Part shown: piece by piece, positions 16,569 to 21,497 of the stretch
Layout: the number at the start of each line of letters is the position of its first letter
Numbering within the stretch: the stretch's first letter is position 1
Virus record (IMG/VR): IMGVR_UViG_3300025423_000080
Location: 1 to 25,688 of that record
Strand: one strand, 5' to 3'
Length of the DNA stretch: 25,688 nt
Source of the DNA: a virus
Made by a program: the position numbers and the translations under genes
The notes under the pieces: generated by a model
Seen by the model: the letters and a program-made list of their open reading frames with translations, nothing else
Databases searched by the model: none
Told to the model about the DNA's origin: nothing

Positions 16569-16841
16569 TTAATATCCTTTTAGTTTTTTAACAGCGTGAT
16601 GATGGTCTTCGTGCATTCTGCCATCACTGTGTTTGTGTTCTGCTGGGTTGCTCTGACGAGTTTTCATCATTGGATGTTCCATACTATGAACATCCTCTTC
16701 CAACTCGCTACGCTGTTCTGTATAACGACCTGCTTTAGGCATATGTTTGGCTTCACCGGCTAATGCGCTACGCCATTTTTCACTGCCTTGTTTCATAACA
16801 GCATCTGTAGGATTAAGTGTGTAAACACCTTTATTACTCAT
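16569..16841 (-). CDS. Unknown His-rich protein, 90 aa
   Basis: Unrecognised 90-residue protein. The first half has T-L-N-P-T-D-A-V-M-K-Q-G and W-R-S-A-L-A-G-E-A. The C-terminal third is rich in His, Met and acidic residues (H-S-M-E-H-P-M-M-K, H-K-H-S-D-G-R-M-H-E-D-H-H-H-A-V), so metal binding is possible but not shown. AAAGGAAC precedes the ATG. It sits tightly between two other small hydrophilic genes. Confidence 0.6.
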   Translation of the reverse strand: MSNKGVYTLNPTDAVMKQGSEKWRSALAGEAKHMPKAGRYTEQRSELEEDVHSMEHPMMKTRQSNPAEHKHSDGRMHEDHHHAVKKLKGY

Positions 16842-16852
16842 TGTAGTTCCTT

Positions 16853-17167
16853 TTATAGTTTGCCGTCACTGAAACGGTCTTCTTCTGGATTGATTAACTG
16901 CCCTTGAGCACGAGTCATCATATTGCGATCTCTGACAACTTTCTGTGCTTCAACATCTCGTGCCACTTTTTCGTGATAATGACGACTGCGTTTTGCGCTG
17001 TGTTCGCTGTGATGCGCTGTAGAACGCTCTTTGCGATCACGCTTTTTAGCTTCACCAGCTTCACTGTAGGCAATTGCTACAGCTTGTTTCTGTGGCTTGC
17101 CAGCAGCCATTTCAGCCTTGATGTTATGCTGAAATGCTTTGTTGCTTTTACCTTTTTCTAATGGCAT
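16853..17167 (-). CDS. Small basic phage protein, 104 aa
   Basis: The N-terminus (MPLEKGKSNKAFQHNIKAEM, then A-A-G-K-P-Q-K-Q-A-V-A-I-A-Y-S) is a pattern seen again and again in short phage proteins of unknown role ('K-G-x-S-x-x-A-x-x-x-N-I-K-x-E-M-x-A-G-K-P-x-K-Q-A-x-A-I-A'). The remainder is His/Arg/Lys-rich (S-A-K-R-S-R-H-Y-H-E-K-V-A) and ends in N-P-E-E-D-R-F-S-D-G. AGGAC precedes the start, and an AATAAATA box lies 21 bases upstream. Possibly nucleic-acid binding by charge. Confidence 0.65.
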   Translation of the reverse strand: MPLEKGKSNKAFQHNIKAEMAAGKPQKQAVAIAYSEAGEAKKRDRKERSTAHHSEHSAKRSRHYHEKVARDVEAQKVVRDRNMMTRAQGQLINPEEDRFSDGKL

Positions 17168-17188
17168 TTTATGTCCTGTTGTATCTTT

Positions 17189-17196
17189 TATTTATT
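17189..17196 (-). promoter_or_regulatory. AATAAATA box before the 104-aa gene (weak candidate)
   Basis: The minus strand reads AATAAATA 21 bases before the ATG at 17167, overlapping the stop of the 20-residue ORF. It fits the T4-late-like N-A-T-A-A-A-T-A form but the stretch is AT-rich. Confidence 0.25.
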
Positions 17197-17254
17197 GTTT
17201 GTTTGGGGGTCGGTGTCGATGACCACAGATGGGGCATTCATCATTCATATACAT
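17192..17254 (-). CDS. Possible 20-aa mini zinc-knuckle protein
   Basis: A 20-codon ORF, MYMNDECPICGHRHRPPNKQ, starts directly after the TAA of the upstream 67-residue gene (TAA-ATG) with a GGTGG stretch five bases before the ATG. It carries C-P-I-C-G-H-R-H, two cysteines and two histidines spaced as in a small zinc knuckle. Without it an 87-base gap would remain in a cluster where genes otherwise touch. It may be translated by reinitiation. It is very short, and chance cannot be excluded. Confidence 0.4.
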   Translation of the reverse strand: MYMNDECPICGHRHRPPNKQ

Positions 17255-17458
17255 TTAACCACCCAATCCAGTTTGTGGGAACGATCTGGCATTAACTCTG
17301 GCATCACTGGGGTTCAACTTATCAATAGTTTTCTCGTGATAGTTCTTGCTGATGTTAGCCTGAAATGCACTGTGCGGCAATGTGAATGTTGGCTCTGTTT
17401 TAGTTTGGCCCCGAGTTGAGTGACCAGTTATGCCCAGTCTGCCTGTTGTCATTGTCAT
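17255..17458 (-). CDS. Unknown small protein, 67 aa
   Basis: A 67-residue hydrophilic protein, unrecognised. It has G-R-L-G-I-T-G-H-S-T-R-G near the start and a central Y-H-E-K-T-I-D-K-L-N-P-S-D-A-R-V-N-A-R segment. Its ATG overlaps the TGA of the upstream gene (ATGA), and a second ATG lies two codons on. The coupling is the main support for it being real. Confidence 0.6.
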   Translation of the reverse strand: MTMTTGRLGITGHSTRGQTKTEPTFTLPHSAFQANISKNYHEKTIDKLNPSDARVNARSFPQTGLGG

Positions 17459-17808
17459 TTTTTAGTTCCTGGTGCAGCAGCCAATGCAGCAAGTGCGTCA
17501 GCAAATGCCTGTGCTTTGTCTGCGATTGCGTCTTCTGATTCTACAACTTCAACCGATTGTAAATCAGGCATCAACTTACCTGCCAAAAGTGTGTGATATT
17601 TTAAGGTCAAAGCATCATTTGACTGACGGGCTTTTAAAAAGTCCTCAATTAATATTTCTTCATAAACTTGACCACTTTTGTCATACAACATGTCAATTAC
17701 CGTTTGGACCGTTGCCTTATCTATTTTGTTTTTACTTCCAGGTTTTCTTCCGGCACCTTCTCTGTGGCCACCGCGATTTGATTTTTTAATGATATCTTTA
17801 TCAGACAT
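17455..17808 (-). CDS. Candidate terminase small subunit
   Basis: A 117-residue protein whose N-terminus reads N-R-G-G-H-R-E-G-A-G-R-K-P-G-S-K-N-K (11-28), the basic Gly-Arg-Pro-Gly-Ser-Lys start found on many phage small terminases and related DNA-binding proteins. A helical core follows (T-V-Q-T-V-I-D-M-L-Y-D-K, F-L-K-A-R-Q-S-N-D-A-L-T-L-K-Y-H). The end is acidic then Ala-rich (A-D-A-L-A-A-L-A-A-A). By family it would recognise viral DNA and load TerL. TGGAG lies nine bases before the ATG, and the start overlaps the GIY-YIG stop by eight bases. If correct, it lies about 4 kb from terL, which is unusual. The 94-residue gene beside terL is the rival candidate. Confidence 0.45.
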   Translation of the reverse strand: MSDKDIIKKSNRGGHREGAGRKPGSKNKIDKATVQTVIDMLYDKSGQVYEEILIEDFLKARQSNDALTLKYHTLLAGKLMPDLQSVEVVESEDAIADKAQAFADALAALAAAPGTKK

Positions 17809-18319
17809 AATGTAACTCCAATTCTATTCCAAATAATGCACTAATACCAGGTATCATATGTTTAATCTCTGCTGCATTCTTTTCTTTAATAACAGAAAAG
17901 AAGTTTGTTAGATAATGATACTCAAACGAATGACCTGAGATTTTCTTTAATTCTTTATTAAATTCTGGCCAAATGACAGCGACTTTATTTCTTGTGCCAG
18001 TAACTTTAATTTGTATTTCTGGTCGTCTTGCTATAGCACGCGCCACATCATATGGGGGATAACCATTGCTTCTGTTGAAACTATTTGGATTATCTCTGGC
18101 ATTTAACTTCTTGAGCATTTTAATCTCAAGTGCCATCATTTGTTTTTTGGTGCCATATCTTAATATTTTGCGTGTCCATCTTTCAGGATATTGTTCTATA
18201 TCAGGTTTGGCATAGATACTGCTACAGATATATCCATCGTCGGGAGTTCCTTTATGATAGCCAACATACCATCTGCCATCATCTCGTCTCCAACGGTAAA
18301 CAAACGCTTCATTACTCAT
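17801..18319 (-). CDS. GIY-YIG homing endonuclease
   Basis: A 172-residue protein with an N-terminal GIY-YIG domain: F-V-Y-R-W (6-10) as the GIY strand, R-W-Y-V-G-Y-H (16-22) as the YIG strand, then G-T-P-D-D-G-Y-I-C-S-S (24-34), W-T-R-K-I-L (48-53), and M-M-A-L-E-I-K-M-L (61-69) with E65 as the likely catalytic glutamate. N-x-x-S-x-N-R-S-N-G at 76-86 completes the SegF-like pattern. The C-terminal half is presumably DNA-binding but shows no named motif. The gene lies just before the candidate small terminase and overlaps it by eight bases, as mobile endonuclease genes often do. No Shine-Dalgarno is present; an ACTAAATA box ends five bases before the ATG. Confidence 0.8.
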   Translation of the reverse strand: MSNEAFVYRWRRDDGRWYVGYHKGTPDDGYICSSIYAKPDIEQYPERWTRKILRYGTKKQMMALEIKMLKKLNARDNPNSFNRSNGYPPYDVARAIARRPEIQIKVTGTRNKVAVIWPEFNKELKKISGHSFEYHYLTNFFSVIKEKNAAEIKHMIPGISALFGIELELHYV

Positions 18320-18324
18320 ACAAA

Positions 18325-18332
18325 TATTTAGT
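18325..18332 (-). promoter_or_regulatory. ACTAAATA box, putative promoter of the small-protein/terminase operon
   Basis: The minus strand reads ACTAAATA five bases before the ATG at 18319, the same spacing as at 4976. A terminator lies just upstream, so a fresh promoter is needed for the block that follows. Confidence 0.55.
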
Positions 18333-18359
18333 CAGTTAAAATATCTGCGGGAGGGCAGT

Positions 18360-18381
18360 AAAAAAGCCCCATTTAAGGGGC
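18360..18381 (-). terminator. Terminator overlapping the end of the 67-aa gene
   Basis: On the minus strand GCCCC-TTAAAT-GGGGC followed by TTTTTT (stem 18366-18370 with 18377-18381). The stop codon of the upstream gene lies in the loop, so translation reaches into the hairpin. Confidence 0.75.
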
Positions 18382-18576
18382 CTTAACCAAACTGCGTCTA
18401 GTGCGGGGCTTTTTCACAATGGGTTCTGCTGCGGGAGCATTGAGCCAAGTAATCTGACTTGGTGTGTAGCCGGGATGGGCAAGTGTGGCTTTGCGCTGTG
18501 CCATTATGGCATTCTCTGCTGCCACTTCTACTGTAATCTCAAAATGCTTGATGAGTTTTATCTTGTATTGGTTCAT
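18373..18576 (-). CDS. Unknown small basic protein, 67 aa
   Basis: A 67-residue protein, unrecognised. It begins with a likely beta hairpin (Y-K-I-K-L-I-K-H-F-E-I-T-V-E-V), followed by an Ala-rich helix (A-A-E-N-A-I-M-A-Q-R-K-A) and a basic tail (V-K-K-P-R-T-R-R-S-L-V-K). The ATG overlaps the upstream TGA (ATGA), and its end lies in a terminator. Confidence 0.65.
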   Translation of the reverse strand: MNQYKIKLIKHFEITVEVAAENAIMAQRKATLAHPGYTPSQITWLNAPAAEPIVKKPRTRRSLVKAP

Positions 18577-18911
18577 TCTGTTATGGTAATGCTGTGTGTT
18601 TGGTTTGAGATATACTCTTGTAGTTCATAGTGGGGTTTATTCCAGTTCAAACTGCCTCTGTTTGGAGTTAAGGGTCTGTCTGTTAAATGTCCATCACAGA
18701 GATGTGCGCCCCATATGCCCTTAGTGTATTTTAACTCTTTTCCGCATCCAGGACAAAGGGGTTTGACCACAGCTCTGCGTTTATGACCTCTGGCATCTGT
18801 TTTTTCTATTTCTTTTATGGGTTCGTCAAAATCCCACTTGTAGTATTCATTGACTTTTTTGAGTCCGGGATATAATATCTTATAGACTGTGATTAGTGTT
18901 TTCTTGCTCAT
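18573..18911 (-). CDS. Small zinc-ribbon-like protein, 112 aa
   Basis: The ATG at 18911 (MSKKTLITVY) is preferred over an in-frame TTG at 18938, because neither has a Shine-Dalgarno and a GTAAATA sequence ends four bases before the ATG, much like the two ACTAAATA-ATG genes. The protein has a basic K-R-R-A-V-V-K-P-L-C-P-G-C-G-K-E-L segment near 45-60 and a later H-L-C-D-G-H, so C-x-x-C with a distal C/H could form a zinc ribbon. No known enzyme motif is seen. It is divergent to the plus-strand gene at 18972. Confidence 0.6.
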   Translation of the reverse strand: MSKKTLITVYKILYPGLKKVNEYYKWDFDEPIKEIEKTDARGHKRRAVVKPLCPGCGKELKYTKGIWGAHLCDGHLTDRPLTPNRGSLNWNKPHYELQEYISNQTHSITITE

Positions 18912-18915
18912 TGTG

Positions 18916-18922
18916 TATTTAC
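18916..18922 (-). promoter_or_regulatory. GTAAATA box four bases before an ATG (weak candidate)
   Basis: The minus strand reads GTAAATA-CACA-ATG. It resembles the CTAAATA-N5-ATG arrangement at 4976 and 18325 with one mismatch and one base less of spacing. Confidence 0.3.
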
Positions 18923-18943
18923 GGAAACCGGTTTTCAATTGGA

Positions 18944-18960
18944 TTAAATAAATCTATAAT
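18944..18960 (+). promoter_or_regulatory. TTAAATA plus TATAAT, putative promoter of the lone plus-strand gene
   Basis: TTAAATA (18944-18950) lies 21 bases and TATAAT (18955-18960) 11 bases before the ATG at 18972. TATAAT used as a -10 box would place the start within a few bases of the ATG and exclude the AAGGA site at 18961-18965. TTAAATA used as the box leaves that site in the leader, which I prefer. Confidence 0.4.
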
Positions 18961-18971
18961 AAGGAAATGAT

Positions 18972-19280
18972 ATGAACCGTAAAGTAAAATATGATAAGAA
19001 CGAAAACAAGTTTTTTGGTGCTAATAAAGTATCAGTGATGCAGGCATTTGAAACTGCTGTGTTGTTAATGGAACAGGCTGGCTGCACCGAAGAAGACATT
19101 ATGAAGTATGTGCATATGGTGCATATGGGTTGGATCCGTGATGGAGCATTAGCACCCGAGTATGTTGAGTTGTGCGCTCAAGTTCAGCGTGAGCAGGCAG
19201 AGGAGGAAGTTATGCAGGCCAGAATCAATGCACTGCGTGAATCAGCGCAAACTTCTATTGTCAGCGATTACCGAGCATAA
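18972..19280 (+). CDS. Unknown helical protein, 102 aa
   Basis: A 102-residue, mostly helical protein with no recognised domain: A-F-E-T-A-V-L-L-M-E-Q-A-G-C-T-E-E-D-I-M (25-44), M-V-H-M-G-W-I-R-D-G near 50, and a charged C-terminal helix (Q-R-E-Q-A-E-E-E-V-M-Q-A-R-I-N-A-L-R-E). AAGGA lies six bases before the ATG. It is the only plus-strand gene in the 18-21 kb stretch and is followed by a long inverted repeat and a bidirectional terminator. Confidence 0.7.
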   Translation: MNRKVKYDKNENKFFGANKVSVMQAFETAVLLMEQAGCTEEDIMKYVHMVHMGWIRDGALAPEYVELCAQVQREQAEEEVMQARINALRESAQTSIVSDYRA

Positions 19281-19288
19281 ATATTTTT

Positions 19289-19344
19289 GTGAGTCACGGA
19301 GCTTTTAACTGTCAGTTATTTTCCTTTTCCCTTCTGTGACTCAC
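19289..19344. repeat. 12-bp inverted repeat with pyrimidine-rich 32-base loop
   Basis: GTGAGTCACGGA (19289-19300) pairs with TCTGTGACTCAC (19333-19344): 12 pairs with one G-U. The loop holds AACT-GTC-AGTT (19307-19317), a short inner hairpin, and then a C/T tract. It is separate from the terminator that follows and is not inside a gene. It could be a structured 3' end, a small RNA or a protein-binding dyad. Confidence 0.6.
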
Positions 19345-19364
19345 ACTCCATAGTAGATAAAACA

Positions 19365-19395
19365 AAGCCCCAGTAGCAATATTGGGGCTTTTGTT
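19365..19395. terminator. Bidirectional terminator between convergent genes
   Basis: AAAGCCCCA (19365-19373) pairs with TGGGGCTTT (19383-19391). The plus strand continues TGTTTTA and the minus strand TGTTTTATC, so it can stop transcription from the plus gene ending at 19280 and from the minus gene ending at 19396. Confidence 0.75.
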
Positions 19396-19611
19396 TTATA
19401 GATATTCAATGAACTTGTATGGTCCTCTGTCATCGTCATACCAATGATGATCGTTAAGTTTGAGCAAGATGAATGTGATGTTGGGGTGCTCTATTGGCAC
19501 CATAAGCAGCATACCAACTTGCTTTAAGTCGCTGTAGTCATCTTCGAATATCAAGTCACTGAGACCTTCAACTCGATTTAACAGATTTGCGGGGATTTGT
19601 AAGTATTTCAA
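19396..19611 (-). CDS. Unknown small protein, 71 aa
   Basis: An acidic 71-residue protein, unrecognised: Q-I-P-A-N-L-L-N-R-V-E-G-L-S-D-L-I-F-E-D-D-Y near the start, a hydrophobic strand G-M-L-L-M-V-P-I, then H-H-W-Y-D-D-D-R-G-P-Y. The listed ATG lies 44 bases inside the upstream gene in another frame, a large overlap for this phage, so a later start or a frameshifted fusion is possible. Its stop is next to the bidirectional terminator. Confidence 0.5.
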   Translation of the reverse strand: MKYLQIPANLLNRVEGLSDLIFEDDYSDLKQVGMLLMVPIEHPNITFILLKLNDHHWYDDDRGPYKFIEYL

Positions 19612-19936
19612 TTTGTCTATATTGTAATATGTCTATGATATCAGATTCTGATAAGGGTGTAATCATTTGCGGGTAACTGTCTGCACTGATAACTGGGGTA
19701 TTTTGCTGTGTTCTGCGCTCTGTTCTGATTAGACCAGTGTAAGCTCCATATGGGATACTACCAGTGCATATCAGTTCCCAATTACAGCGAGTCCAGTTTC
19801 GCATTGTTGGATCTATGACACTAACATAATAGGTCAAGTCTTCTAGGTCTACAAATCCAACTTCGTATATGTAATCACCTGTGCCTCTTTTTGATAGCTT
19901 TGCATTGATATCAACTAATAGGTATTCTCGTGCCAT
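19568..19936 (-). CDS. Unknown protein, 122 aa
   Basis: A 122-residue protein, unrecognised. The N-terminal half is beta-rich (E-Y-L-L-V-D-I-N-A-K-L, Y-I-Y-E-V-G-F-V-D-L-E-D-L-T-Y-Y-V-S-V-I-D). Next comes N-W-T-R-C-N-W-E-L-I-C-T-G. The end is a helix with S-E-S-D-I-I-D-I-L-Q-Y. GGGAG precedes the ATG, and a GCTAAATA box lies 19 bases upstream, so it heads its own transcript. Confidence 0.65.
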   Translation of the reverse strand: MAREYLLVDINAKLSKRGTGDYIYEVGFVDLEDLTYYVSVIDPTMRNWTRCNWELICTGSIPYGAYTGLIRTERRTQQNTPVISADSYPQMITPLSESDIIDILQYRQIEILTNPRKSVKSS

Positions 19937-19955
19937 TTCGTTCTCCCATATATCT

Positions 19956-19963
19956 TATTTAGC
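19956..19963 (-). promoter_or_regulatory. GCTAAATA box, putative promoter
   Basis: The minus strand reads ATATCTGCTAAATAAGATATAT just before the GGGAG site of the gene at 19936; the box is 19 bases from the ATG. The flanking ATAT on both sides is shared with the box at 21371. Confidence 0.5.
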
Positions 19964-19990
19964 AGATATTTGGGAAAATCGGTGAACCTG

Positions 19991-20635
19991 CTACTTGACT
20001 TGTTTACCCCATTGTCGTTGACATTCAATGGCCTCTGTAATGTTCAGTGTTGATTTTAAATTAGTGCGCAGATCCAAACTCACAATGTTTTGTCCATTGC
20101 TTTTCCAGCTGTTATCAACTGGTATAAAGATTTGATCGGCAATGGCAATCCAAGTAAAACAATATGTGTTTGCACCTATGCGTGTTGTGATTATTTGTAT
20201 ATCACCTTGGTTCTCAGCACCACTATAACGTCTGATACCTCCCAAACTATAAGAATTTAACAATGACAAGTCACAGTCAACTTCTTCACGCAATCTATTC
20301 ATATTGGGTCTGAGTTTATCAAAACCCTTTTCTTGAATGTTAAATTTAAAATCTTCACTGCGTTTGTGAGTTTTGGTATTTTCAAATCTAGCAATGCTGC
20401 CACCAATACCTTCGTTGTATATCAAATCCCAACTTTTAACCAAAATGCTATTATACTGATCCCAATTTTCTAGCACTGTTTCCAAATAAGAACTCATAGA
20501 AGGTGTTTTGATATACTCTGTGGGCTTTTTCAAATCTTCAATCTCTTTGATCCATTCTTGGTCACGTGAGTTGCCTGTGCCTTTAATTTCATATGCTGGT
20601 GTGTGATATCCAGTGCCATCCCAATGTTCTTTCAT
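19991..20635 (-). CDS. Unknown protein, 214 aa
   Basis: I chose ATG at 20635 (MKEHWDGTGY) over an in-frame TTG at 20662, because GGGAGGT stands six bases before it and the ATG overlaps the upstream TGA (ATGA). The protein has a helical N-terminal half (I-K-E-I-E-D-L-K-K-P-T-E-Y, L-E-T-V-L-E-N-W-D-Q-Y-N-S-I-L-V-K-S-W-D) and a beta-rich second half (D-I-Q-I-I-T-T-R-I-G-A-N-T-Y-C-F-T-W-I-A-I-A-D-Q-I-F). No enzyme motif, signal or membrane segment is recognised. Confidence 0.65.
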   Translation of the reverse strand: MKEHWDGTGYHTPAYEIKGTGNSRDQEWIKEIEDLKKPTEYIKTPSMSSYLETVLENWDQYNSILVKSWDLIYNEGIGGSIARFENTKTHKRSEDFKFNIQEKGFDKLRPNMNRLREEVDCDLSLLNSYSLGGIRRYSGAENQGDIQIITTRIGANTYCFTWIAIADQIFIPVDNSWKSNGQNIVSLDLRTNLKSTLNITEAIECQRQWGKQVK

Positions 20636-21339
20636 TTTGCACCTCCCACTCGTGATTGACAATCTAGAAAACTACGATTTGTTCTGCTGGGTAATGACAA
20701 TGGCTTGCCCCAAACACCTGCGCTTTGAAAATACTTTTGTTGTGCTGTCAGTGCTTTGTTGTTTATGGGTATTTCAATAATACCACTATAGTCACTAAAC
20801 CACAATGTCAATGTGTCAGCTTTGGGGTCTAGTGTTACTACCACATCAGGGAATACACTTTTGGTAGTTCGTTCAGTCAAATGACCAATCAACCAATGTT
20901 TGTTTTCTACGCTGAGTTCATATACAGCTTCGTCAAATTCATTTAAACGTTTGAAATCTCTGCCACGTTCCCTTGTAACCAAATATGCTGTGTAGTTCAT
21001 TGCTTCACAGTCTATGACCTGATCGTGTGTTTGCAAAGTAATATAAACTTGTTGTCTTGTGCCGTTTGGTTGTTTGATTTGGATTTCCGCGCCGCTGATT
21101 AAATCTCTGAGGCCTACGGCCCTGTCTTTGGGGTCCTCTCCGAGGGAGGGGCCAACAGGCGTCGGAGACGAGGTATCTCCTGCCACATCACGCAGTTCTC
21201 CGCGGGATGGGTTGTTTAGTTTTAAGTTTTTAGTTATTAAGTTATTAAATTCATTTCGCATTGCGATATCTGATTTCGCGGGTGCGATATCTGTTTTCGC
21301 GCCTAAGATTGAATTAATGATAGAAGATGTTGTTTGCAT
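20632..21339 (-). CDS. Unknown protein with odd GC-rich insert, 235 aa
   Basis: A 235-residue protein of unknown function. Residues 14-27 are two copies of A-K-x-D-I-A-(P/M), encoded by near-identical 19-base direct repeats. Residues 44-76 (P-S-R-G-E-L-R-D-V-A-G-D-T-S-S-P and following) come from a stretch that is 66% G+C by hand count, far above its surroundings, and can fold into hairpins. From about residue 83 a normal folded domain seems to begin (E-I-Q-I-K-Q-P-N-G-T-R-Q-Q-V-Y-I-T-L-Q). AAGGAAAAGGAAA precedes the ATG, with a GCTAAATA box further up. It ends in ATGA with the next gene. Confidence 0.6.
   Translation of the reverse strand: MQTTSSIINSILGAKTDIAPAKSDIAMRNEFNNLITKNLKLNNPSRGELRDVAGDTSSPTPVGPSLGEDPKDRAVGLRDLISGAEIQIKQPNGTRQQVYITLQTHDQVIDCEAMNYTAYLVTRERGRDFKRLNEFDEAVYELSVENKHWLIGHLTERTTKSVFPDVVVTLDPKADTLTLWFSDYSGIIEIPINNKALTAQQKYFQSAGVWGKPLSLPSRTNRSFLDCQSRVGGAK
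21111..21210. other. GC-rich palindromic island inside a coding region
   Basis: Hand count gives 66 G+C in 100 bases, while the next 100 bases are strongly AT-rich. CCTCTCC (21135-21141) pairs with GGAGGGG (21145-21151) around a GAG loop and extends by GG/CC across a one-base bulge. CCTGT (21121-21125) and ACAGG (21155-21159) pair outside it, and GGAGA (21164-21168) pairs with TCTCC (21176-21180). The frame stays open. Confidence 0.55.
21262..21301. repeat. Tandem 19-base direct repeat
   Basis: TGCGATATCTGATTTCGCG (21262-21280) and TGCGATATCTGTTTTCGCG (21283-21301) differ at one base and are 21 bases apart. They encode the repeated A-K-x-D-I-A-(P/M) of the 235-residue protein. Confidence 0.75.
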
Positions 21340-21370
21340 ATTTTCCTTTTCCTTGTTTAGTATATATGTT

Positions 21371-21378
21371 TATTTAGC
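21371..21378 (-). promoter_or_regulatory. GCTAAATA box, putative promoter
   Basis: On the minus strand GCTAAATA lies 31 bases before the ATG at 21339, with a Shine-Dalgarno in between and a perfect 13-bp inverted repeat ending two bases upstream of the box. Confidence 0.5.
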
Positions 21379-21380
21379 GC

Positions 21381-21412
21381 ATATCAACAAAAACTCCATT
21401 TTTTGTTGATAT
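21381..21412. repeat. Perfect 13-bp inverted repeat (hairpin A)
   Basis: ATATCAACAAAAA (21381-21393) and TTTTTGTTGATAT (21400-21412) are exact complements around the loop CTCCAT. The stem is AT-rich and lacks a clean U-run, so it is a poor terminator; an operator or RNA switch arm is as likely. Confidence 0.75.
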
Positions 21413-21449
21413 CTGGTTAAATAAGATTGTCTGGGATCAACCAGATATC
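21408..21449. repeat. Perfect 11-bp inverted repeat (hairpin B), overlapping hairpin A
   Basis: GATATCTGGTT (21408-21418) and AACCAGATATC (21439-21449) are exact complements with a 20-base loop. The arm shares GATAT (21408-21412) with hairpin A, so the two hairpins cannot form together. From 21450 to 21497 no further structure or ORF is seen. Confidence 0.7.
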
Positions 21450-21497
21450 TGAGGATAGCGTGGAGTATGTTTTTCTGGTTTCCACCACAAGCTCGAA

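Noticed and set aside
18912-18938. TTG start extending the zinc-ribbon-like protein by nine residues
   Set aside because: No Shine-Dalgarno at the TTG, and the GTAAATA box just before the ATG at 18911 favours the shorter form.
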